A stretch of DNA of 64,000 nucleotides, from positions 2,418,001 through 2,482,000 of the forward strand of contig NZ_CP033078.1 of NCBI RefSeq assembly GCF_003716875.1, given 5' to 3'. A program made the translations under genes and the position numbers. Of the stretch, positions 56,032 through 64,000 are shown piece after piece. How positions within the stretch are numbered: the first letter of the stretch is position 1; each line of letters begins with the position of its first letter. Source of the stretch: Vibrio zhugei. GTDB taxonomy: Bacteria; Pseudomonadota; Gammaproteobacteria; Enterobacterales; Vibrionaceae. Below the pieces are notes generated by a model. That model saw only the letters and a list, made by a program, of their open reading frames with translations. It was not told the origin of the DNA and searched no databases.

Positions 56032-56108
56032 TGGTGGGTCTGAGTGGACTTGAACCACCGACCTCCCGCTTATCAGGCGAGCGCTCTAACCAGCTGAGCT
56101 ACAGACCC
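56032..56108 (-). tRNA. tRNA-Ile (GAT)
   Basis: The 77-base cloverleaf GGGTCTGTAGCTCAGCTGG… has anticodon GAT (CTGATAAG) and an encoded CCA. It is the promoter-proximal spacer tRNA. Confidence 0.97.
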
Positions 56109-56177
56109 ACTAAGGTGCTCTTAACGTTCTAAACCGTATCAATCTGTGTGAACACTCATCGCAATAATCATTCGTAG

Positions 56178-57722
<1,545 letters not shown>

Positions 57723-58035
57723 AGTTTTTTGTGGCTCAATGAATACTGACTTCAAAACTAAAATTCATCCGAAGATGAACGTAATTTTAAAGCTATTATC
57801 ATTCCAACAGAATGATAATGAATTGACTGTGCCGCTATTATTTTTACTTTTGAAAAAGTAAAATCAAAACCGCTCAAGGCTGTTTCTTAATAGCTTTGGT
57901 CACTCAGTTCATTGAAACCAATTGTGCTTCCTAAGAAGCTATTGATTATCATCAACGAGTGCCCACACAGATTGATAGGTTTAAATTGTTAAAGAGCGTT
58001 GCTTTAAAAGAAGTTTTCTTTCAGAGCGGAGGTGC

Positions 58036-58063
58036 ATTCTAAAGATTTAATTGAGCGTGTCAA
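58036..58063 (-). promoter_or_regulatory. rrn promoter P2
   Basis: On the minus strand TTGACA (58063–58058), 16 bases, TAGAAT (58041–58036). The 16-bp spacing is typical of rRNA promoters. Confidence 0.85.
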
Positions 58064-58151
58064 ACACTTTTTCAATTTTCTTTTTTAGGATGTCTTATCC
58101 TCATCGACCTTGACTGAAGCCTTGTGGCGTCTGCCGTGTCAGTGGTTGGGC

Positions 58152-58179
58152 ATTATAGGGAGATAATAAAAGTTGGCAA
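58152..58179 (-). promoter_or_regulatory. rrn promoter P1
   Basis: On the minus strand TTGCCA (58179–58174), 16 bases, TATAAT (58157–58152), with an A/T-rich UP-element-like stretch upstream (58185–58210). Confidence 0.85.
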
Positions 58180-58298
58180 GCAAAAGTTGGTATTTTTTTA
58201 ATAAAAAAAGCACGACCGACCAATAAAACAACAACCCTTTTCTTATACTCAAATACTCAGAGTTTTTATACACCTTATCCACTTTTCCTTGTGGATAA

Positions 58299-59561
58299 CT
58301 ATGAATCACTTTCAAAGAAATACGATACTCTGGCTCTTGGATTTAGGTACTCTCGAATGTTTTCTGGGAGTTTAGCCGGTAAAATCGCTTTAACTATTTT
58401 AATGTCTTTACCTGCTAACTCAATGATGGGCGCCTGATGACGAGGCACGGAAGCATCATAAATCAGTACATTTGGAAAAAGCAGGTTATTGCTATTTACT
58501 GAGATCACTAACCCCACCGTACCATTAGACAACTGTACAACCGTACCAGGTGGATAAACCCCCATGAATTTCACGAGTATGGCTAAGCTCTCTTGATCAT
58601 AGAGATGCTTGCAGTTCTTAAATAAGTACGATAGTGCGATATACGGAATTTTCTGTTCGCTTGGCACTTGCGAATGGCATAAGTTATCAAAGGTATTCGC
58701 TACCGCTACCACTTTAGCCAATTCATCAATCTCCTCTTCTCGCAATCCGTTGGGATATCCAGAACCATCATTAAGCTCATGATGCTGCTCTATTACGGTA
58801 CGCGCGACAGGTGAAAACCCTTCAATGTTATCTGCGATCTCTAAGCCATACTTGGTATGTAACTTGAGATAGTTAGTTTCTGGGCCATTAAGTGGTGTGG
58901 TTTTACGCAAAATAGCCGTGGGTACTCTGACTTTTCCCATATCATGGAATAAGCAGGCAAAGGCGAGTTCTTTAAGCTGCTCTGCCGAATAGCCTTTCGC
59001 TTTACCGATCATCATCGCAATAATCGCGACATTCAATGAATGAAAGTAAATGTCTTCAAATTCACTGTCGCTATTCATTAAATGCAATGTGACATGCTCA
59101 TCACTGAGTAACGTATCGACAACATCTTCAACCAAGACCGTCGCTTCATTTACCGCATCCATTGGACGGCTGCGAATTTTATTCATCACGGAACGCATTC
59201 TGGCAAGCGAACGCTCAAATTCTTGCTCAACAACCTTAATACGACGACGATACGCATTGAGCTTTTCGATACGCTCTTGCTTCTCCAGCCAGAGTTTATC
59301 GACCTCTGCACTCATCGCTTGGTTTTCTTCTTCGGTATTCTCTCTTATTTCTTCCTGCTTCGGGGGTGGTACAGGCTCCACCGAGCTTTGATTAGGATTT
59401 AAAAACACGTACTCAATCCCTAAATGCTTAATTAGGGTAATCTGCTCTTGTGATTTCAATTTGAAGCTATTCAGAAGGAAAGGGTGGTCGTTCCACTTCA
59501 CAGGCAGACGAATATGCAAACCAGGCTGGAGTCGATTAACATTGATTTTAATACTGGCCAC
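58299..59561 (-). CDS. HD-GYP domain protein, probable cyclic-di-GMP phosphodiesterase
   Basis: The 420-residue protein has an N-terminal DUF3391-type domain (INVNRLQPGLHIRLP), a charged coiled coil near 75–130, and an HD-GYP domain. Metal and catalytic residues are present: His 174 in YFHSLNVA, HD at 206–207 (LFHDMGKVRVP), His 235, and HHELNDGSGYP at 260–270. Degradation of cyclic di-GMP is the known activity of intact HD-GYP domains; here it is inferred. The start is GTG. Confidence 0.9.
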   Translation of the reverse strand: MASIKINVNRLQPGLHIRLPVKWNDHPFLLNSFKLKSQEQITLIKHLGIEYVFLNPNQSSVEPVPPPKQEEIRENTEEENQAMSAEVDKLWLEKQERIEKLNAYRRRIKVVEQEFERSLARMRSVMNKIRSRPMDAVNEATVLVEDVVDTLLSDEHVTLHLMNSDSEFEDIYFHSLNVAIIAMMIGKAKGYSAEQLKELAFACLFHDMGKVRVPTAILRKTTPLNGPETNYLKLHTKYGLEIADNIEGFSPVARTVIEQHHELNDGSGYPNGLREEEIDELAKVVAVANTFDNLCHSQVPSEQKIPYIALSYLFKNCKHLYDQESLAILVKFMGVYPPGTVVQLSNGTVGLVISVNSNNLLFPNVLIYDASVPRHQAPIIELAGKDIKIVKAILPAKLPENIREYLNPRARVSYFFESDS

Positions 59562-59585
59562 TCTTTTATACCATCACACACATTT

Positions 59586-59711
59586 TTATCTTTCGTCTAT
59601 ACAATATGACGCAAGAAACGCATCAGTACCACTACTCTGTTCAGGAATTTGCGGGCGAGCAATGACATATTCGTAAGGAACGCGTCGCGAGTATTGGCTC
59701 AGTACACTCAT
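59586..59711 (-). CDS. Small open frame upstream of the HD-GYP gene, unrecognised
   Basis: A 41-codon frame (from ATG 59711) ends 24 bases before the HD-GYP start, on the same strand. It has no recognisable family, no convincing ribosome-binding site, and no clear signal or membrane segment. It could be a leader or a chance frame. Confidence 0.2.
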   Translation of the reverse strand: MSVLSQYSRRVPYEYVIARPQIPEQSSGTDAFLASYCIDER

Positions 59712-59838
59712 ATAAAGATATATAGCCTTAGCACTGGGACGGGTACATAACGGTATCCTGCAAGGAACAACATTTATAGCATCAGTGTTGGGCGAGACGT
59801 TATTGAGCATGATCGCTGGAAGGTATTCGACAGATACA

Positions 59839-59871
59839 AAAAAGCCTCAACATTCGTTGAGGCTTTTTTTG
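59839..59871 (-). terminator. Terminator after tRNA-Leu
   Basis: The stem AGCCTCAAC/GTTGAGGCT is flanked by A- and T-runs, a few bases downstream of tRNA-Leu on the minus strand. Confidence 0.88.
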
Positions 59872-59877
59872 TTAATT

Positions 59878-59962
59878 TGGTACCACTGGGCGGACTTGAA
59901 CCGCCACGCCCGAAGGCAACGGATTTTGAATCCGTCATGTCTACCAATTCCATCACAGTGGC
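59878..59962 (-). tRNA. tRNA-Leu (CAA)
   Basis: The 85-base class II tRNA GCCACTGTGATGGAATTGG… has anticodon CAA in the loop TTCAAAA, a long variable arm (TGCCTTCGGGCG), and an encoded CCA. It is a single-gene unit with its own terminator. Confidence 0.95.
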
Positions 59963-60216
59963 ATTTTCAGGGGGCTCCCCCTTACTTGTTGACTGGCATT
60001 ATACGTAAGAATCGAGGGTGTGCAATAAAAATTTCAATTTAATCAATCAACTGCTCGTTATTTATTCACCAACATCTAAAACTGGATATTTTTCAGGCAA
60101 AACCGGCAATACAAAAGCCAAAAATTTGGATGCTCCCCCTTGATAACTCACTTGGCCCTCTCCACAGAGGGCCAAGACTTATCATAAAGGCCAGATCTTA
60201 ATGGTTCACACCACGA

Positions 60217-61329
60217 CTAATCTTGCGCTTTGTAACGATGCGCCATGTTATTGGCCGCTACCATAGCATTATACACGTCTGTTTCAGACACTGCTTTGAC
60301 CATGTTCCCCATGGTGTCATCTTTATCACAAGCAATCGCGGCCACTTTACGCCATTCAGACTCAACAAATTTTTGTAAGCCCATATCTTCAAGCGTTAAT
60401 GGCAAGCCTGCGGTTTTAATAATACGGACAACATTGTCAATTTCTTCTTTCGGTGCGTTTTCTAACACCAGTTGAGTCAGCAACCCAAATACCACTTTCT
60501 CACCGTGTTGTGCTTTATGTAGATCCGGAACGGCTGACATACCATTATTAACGGCATGAGCAGCGGCAAGTCCACCAGACTCTGCCCCGACACCACTTAA
60601 ATAAATCGTTGCTTCTATGGTTTGTTCAAGCGCTGGCGTCGAAACTTTATTTTTGAGCGCATCCATAGCGGCTTCAACATTTTCACTCAATACGTCATAA
60701 CACAAACGTGCTAAGCCTAGACCCGTGCGTGATGGTTTTTTCAATACCAAATTCACACCATCACATTGATAACATGCACGCGCTTCGAAATACGTCGCTA
60801 ACGCATCCCCCACCCCAGCAGCAAAGAAGCGTGTTGGAGCGCCCGCTAGGATATCAGTATCAGCAATCACTGCATCTGGGTTTTGCGGTAAGAATAGATA
60901 ATGGTCAAACTCTCCATCTTCTTTATAAATCACAGAAAGAGCGGTACATGGTGCATCGGTAGAGGCAATCGTCGGGTACAAGATAACCGGTAATTTTTGA
61001 TGATATGCAACGGCCTTAGCGGTATCTAATGTTTTACCGCCACCAACACCGACAATCACATTGGCCTGTGTTTCTTTCGCCAACGCAATATTACGATCGA
61101 CTTCTTTTTGCGTGCACTCATACTGAAATTTTTCAGCCGTTGCGGTCAACCCCTGCGTTTTTTCAATCGAAGAAATCGCTTCTTGTTGCACTCTCTCAAG
61201 GATAAATTCATCACAGATAATAAATGCGTTACTACCAAAATCTTTTACGTAATCGGGTAACTGAGCGAGTAAATTGGTGCCAATCACAAACTTCTTCGGT
61301 GAGGTGACTGTCCGTGGAGTCATATCCAT
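60217..61329 (-). CDS. gldA: Glycerol dehydrogenase (iron/zinc-type alcohol dehydrogenase family)
   Basis: This NAD-dependent enzyme oxidises glycerol to dihydroxyacetone, or does the reverse. The 370 residues contain the NAD-binding VGVGGGKTLDTAKAVA near 95–110, the metal-binding Asp in GVGDALATYFEA, and the two His ligands in AAHAVNNGM and HKAQHGEKVVFGLL. It appears monocistronic, between tRNA-Leu and the lpt genes. A strong GC-rich hairpin (60152–60175) lies downstream but lacks a T-run. Confidence 0.93.
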   Translation of the reverse strand: MDMTPRTVTSPKKFVIGTNLLAQLPDYVKDFGSNAFIICDEFILERVQQEAISSIEKTQGLTATAEKFQYECTQKEVDRNIALAKETQANVIVGVGGGKTLDTAKAVAYHQKLPVILYPTIASTDAPCTALSVIYKEDGEFDHYLFLPQNPDAVIADTDILAGAPTRFFAAGVGDALATYFEARACYQCDGVNLVLKKPSRTGLGLARLCYDVLSENVEAAMDALKNKVSTPALEQTIEATIYLSGVGAESGGLAAAHAVNNGMSAVPDLHKAQHGEKVVFGLLTQLVLENAPKEEIDNVVRIIKTAGLPLTLEDMGLQKFVESEWRKVAAIACDKDDTMGNMVKAVSETDVYNAMVAANNMAHRYKAQD

Positions 61330-61467
61330 GTGTTGCTCCTTAATGATCTAACAAATTGTTATCTAGTAAATTTATTGCATATGATACCGCGCACTTTTTT
61401 TTGATTCTTTGATCTAAAGCATATTCATCTATATTAATTGGCGCTGCTCTTTGGTTTATACAAAAAA

Positions 61468-61508
61468 AGAAGAGAAAACGCTGAGCGTTTTCTCTTCTTA
61501 AACTGTGA
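61468..61508 (-). terminator. Terminator after lptG
   Basis: A perfect 16-bp inverted repeat (61468–61483 with 61485–61500) is followed on the minus strand by seven T residues. Confidence 0.92.
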
Positions 61509-61528
61509 CGATGGCAAATTAGACAGGT

Positions 61529-62599
61529 CTAGGCTTTGCGCCGCATTAAAATCAGGGCCACGGTCAAAAAGACCAAACTAGGCGCCGTTGCTCCGAGCGC
61601 TGGGGGGAATCCATAAACTAAGCTCAACGGTCCAAAGAACTCACTGGAGATATAAAAAGAAAAGCCAGCGATCACTCCGGATAAAATTCTCGCCCCCATG
61701 GTGACACTACGTAATGGGCCAAAAATAAACGACAGTGCCATTAACATCATAACGGCAATTGAGAATGGTTGAGTCACCTTACGCCAGAATGCTAAGTCGT
61801 AGCGTGAGGCATCTTGTTCCGATGATTTCAAATACCCCACGTAACTATACAGCCCACTCAAAGACAATTCTTCGGGTTTCACGGTCACCACTTTCAACTT
61901 ATCCGGCTCTAAGGTCGTGTCCCATTGATACGATGGAATCACCTTTTTAGAAATTTCTACATTATTTTTCATATTGGTGAGGATGGCGTTTTTCATGGTC
62001 CAATGATGACCACTGTCATAATCCACTTCTTTAGAAAACACAACCTCAGTCAGTTTCTTATTGTCATTAAAACGCCAAATGTTGACACCATATAACTTAT
62101 CATCGTTGATTTTCGTGATAAAAATAAAGTCATTGGCATCGCGAGCCCACACCCCGCTGCGCACCGATAATATTTTACCGCCAGACGTTTCAAACGCTCG
62201 CATGTCACGCGCTAATTTTTGCGCTTGAGGCGCGCCCCATTCGCCCAATAAAGTAATGAGCAACATCAATGGAATCGCGGTTTTTAACACTGACAAACCA
62301 ATTTGTAGCTTTGAATAGCCGGCCGCTTGCATGACAACCAGTTCAGAACTTGACGCCAACATGCCCAACCCAATCAATGCGCCCAGTAAGGCCGCGAGTG
62401 GAAAGAACATTTCAATATCGCGTGGAATACTCAAAATCACAAAGTACAGCGCATGTAAAAGGTCGTACGTCCCTTTACCGACTTTGCGTAGCTGATCAAC
62501 ATACTTAATGATGCCCGACAACCCAACAAAGGTCACCAGCACTAACGCTGATGTAGAGATGATGGTTCGACCAATATAAAAGTCTAAAATCTTAAACAT
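61529..62599 (-). CDS. lptG: LPS export ABC transporter permease LptG
   Basis: LptG is an inner-membrane subunit of the LptB2FG complex that extracts lipopolysaccharide for export. The 356 residues show three N-terminal and three C-terminal membrane segments around a periplasmic beta-jellyroll domain (about 130–260), with the typical start LDFYIGRTIISTS. It follows lptF by 3 nt. Confidence 0.96.
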   Translation of the reverse strand: MFKILDFYIGRTIISTSALVLVTFVGLSGIIKYVDQLRKVGKGTYDLLHALYFVILSIPRDIEMFFPLAALLGALIGLGMLASSSELVVMQAAGYSKLQIGLSVLKTAIPLMLLITLLGEWGAPQAQKLARDMRAFETSGGKILSVRSGVWARDANDFIFITKINDDKLYGVNIWRFNDNKKLTEVVFSKEVDYDSGHHWTMKNAILTNMKNNVEISKKVIPSYQWDTTLEPDKLKVVTVKPEELSLSGLYSYVGYLKSSEQDASRYDLAFWRKVTQPFSIAVMMLMALSFIFGPLRSVTMGARILSGVIAGFSFYISSEFFGPLSLVYGFPPALGATAPSLVFLTVALILMRRKA

Positions 62600-62602
62600 G
62601 AC

Positions 62603-63703
62603 TTACGCCACCTTTCTCTTTCTGAATTTATCTTTGAATTTTCTGACCGCGACACTATCTAGCGAGTTAATCGCCAAGGCGGCAAGCAACAGTAATCCAT
62701 TGATTGGCCACATGCCTAATGCGGTCGGAATCGAACCATCTTCAATGGCGGACTTCGTGGCACTGATCGCAAGGAAATAAGCCAAATAAATTAAAATCGC
62801 AGGTCCCATTTTAGCAAAGCGACCTTGACGTGGATTGACCGCCGACAGCGGGACCACCAGCATCGTGAGCAGTGGAATACACACCACCAGTGAAATACGC
62901 CACTGCAATTCCGCTTGCGCTTTCGGGTGCGCATTATGCAATAGCTGTAGTGTTGGAATCGCTTCCCAATCGCGGTCTTCGTGCTTGACCTTTCTTTGCC
63001 CAATTAAGCCCTGATATTGATCGAAGGTCGTGATCATATAATTCACGCGTGTCGGCACCCCTTCATAGCGTGTCCCATTATGCATGGAGATCACTTGGCG
63101 ACCATCACTCAAATCTTTGACTTCGCCAGAATCGGAAAACATCACACTGGGCATCACCGAATCTTTAGGCGTCAATTGGGCGACAAACACGTTGGATAAC
63201 TTATGGTTATTGATATCATCGATAAACACCACCGATGAGCCATCTGGAGAGCGCTGAAATTGCCCTTTTTGCAATAAATCAACGCTGTTTTCTGATGACA
63301 GCTTTTCCATTAACTGCGCGACTTTATCTTGGCCCCATGGCGACAACCAAAACGAGTTAAACGCCGCCACACCAGACGTGATCAGAGCCAGTGCTAGGGC
63401 GGCCTGAATTAAAAATTTATTACCAATGCCCGTTGCATTCATTACGGTAATTTCACTTTCTGCGTACAAACGCCCGAAGGTGAGCAAGATACCAATATAC
63501 AAACTCAACGGTAGCATGAGTAATCCCATCGCAGGCATGTTCAACCCCACGATAGACAAAATCATTCGTGCAGGAATCTCACCATCAGAAGCTTCCGCTA
63601 AAACACGAATAAACTTCTGGCTCAGAAATACTAGAAAGAGCACAAAAAAGATGGCTAGCTGACTCTTTAATGCCTCTCTGATCAAATATCGGACAATAAT
63701 CAC
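62603..63703 (-). CDS. lptF: LPS export ABC transporter permease LptF
   Basis: LptF is the second permease of the LPS exporter. The 366 residues start MIIVRYLIREALKSQ and share the six-segment plus periplasmic-domain layout of LptG (FLVFLSQKFIRVLAEA near the first helix). It is divergent from pepA, the conserved neighbour in gammaproteobacteria. Confidence 0.96.
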   Translation of the reverse strand: MIIVRYLIREALKSQLAIFFVLFLVFLSQKFIRVLAEASDGEIPARMILSIVGLNMPAMGLLMLPLSLYIGILLTFGRLYAESEITVMNATGIGNKFLIQAALALALITSGVAAFNSFWLSPWGQDKVAQLMEKLSSENSVDLLQKGQFQRSPDGSSVVFIDDINNHKLSNVFVAQLTPKDSVMPSVMFSDSGEVKDLSDGRQVISMHNGTRYEGVPTRVNYMITTFDQYQGLIGQRKVKHEDRDWEAIPTLQLLHNAHPKAQAELQWRISLVVCIPLLTMLVVPLSAVNPRQGRFAKMGPAILIYLAYFLAISATKSAIEDGSIPTALGMWPINGLLLLAALAINSLDSVAVRKFKDKFRKRKVA

Positions 63704-63879
63704 GCTGAAATTACCTATACAAAACTTGTTTTTTTAGTTGAATCACTATAATTTCTCGTTGAACCTTTTATTTTCGAAATTTTAGCTAAGTGTTAGCATT
63801 CTACATTAAAAGGTAGAACCTTATAAGGATCCAATAAGTAAGAGTTCATTATCTAACATTTAGTTCTATTTGTCTTTAG

Positions 63880-64000
<121 letters not shown>

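Larger units (their letters stand above)
57723..58298 (-). other. rrn leader and promoter region
   Basis: The 576 bases upstream of 16S contain two promoters, a boxA (GCTCTTTAACA at 57997–57987, minus strand) and processing-stem sequence near the 16S 5' end. No protein gene is visible. Confidence 0.8.

Noticed and set aside
59878..59962. tRNA-Leu as a possible integration site of a mobile island
   Set aside because: No integrase and no repeated tRNA 3' end were seen on either side within the window.
60152..60175. Strong hairpin TTGGCCCTCT/AGAGGGCCAA after gldA
   Set aside because: No T-run follows on the minus strand, so it was not called a Rho-independent terminator, though it may stabilise the transcript end.

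Overview
The window is a core chromosomal segment of a gammaproteobacterium, almost certainly Vibrionaceae (Vibrio or a close relative). This rests on gene content and order recalled from Vibrio chromosomes: exeAB–cca–eno–pyrG–mazG–relA–rlmD–barA, acpS–pdxJ–recO–era–rnc–lepB–lepA–rseCBA–rpoE–nadB, ubiI–ubiH–ygfB–zapA–6S RNA–fau–rpiA–serA–ilvHI, leuO–leuABCD, one rrn operon, and lptGF–pepA. The species cannot be fixed by reading alone.

Layout. 1–12.2 kb: an SH3-domain envelope protein, type II secretion accessory genes gspB/exeA, cca, enolase, CTP synthase, MazG, RelA and RlmD. 12.2–15.7 kb: the one clearly accessory block. It holds a complete IS66-family element with perfect 15-bp terminal repeats and an 8-bp target duplication, then a GH30 glucuronoxylanase whose signal-peptide codons are frameshifted. 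The block lies between rlmD and barA, and a diverged copy of the barA 5' region sits on its rlmD side. 15.8–27.8 kb: barA, the acpS-to-lepA housekeeping cluster and the rpoE-rseABC envelope-stress operon with a likely sigma-E autoregulatory promoter. 28.2–36.8 kb: nadB, ygfX/sdhE, ygfZ, a CRP-box-driven candidate small RNA, a YtfK-family gene, ubiquinone hydroxylases, zapA, 6S RNA and fau. 37–52 kb: rpiA, serA, ilvIH, a frameshifted acyl-CoA synthetase, leuO, a glycosyltransferase/PAP2 pair, and leuABCD behind a readable leucine attenuator. 52–58.3 kb: an rrn operon on the minus strand (16S, tRNA-Ile, tRNA-Ala, 23S, 5S, terminator, tRNA-Thr, second 5S). 58.3–64 kb: an HD-GYP protein, tRNA-Leu, glycerol dehydrogenase, lptG/lptF and the start of pepA.

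Several genes act together. RelA makes (p)ppGpp, and the YtfK homologue is known in E. coli to stimulate SpoT. LeuO, serA, ilvIH and leuABCD form a branched-chain/serine amino-acid block. RpoE–RseABC and LptFG both serve outer-membrane homeostasis.

No wholly new multi-gene system was found. The best leads are the xylanase/IS66 block with its duplicated barA edge, a possible -1 frameshift signal in the IS66 transposase, and the unannotated CRP-linked transcript near 31.8 kb. All positions come from reading the sequence by eye; family assignments rest on recalled motifs, not database searches.
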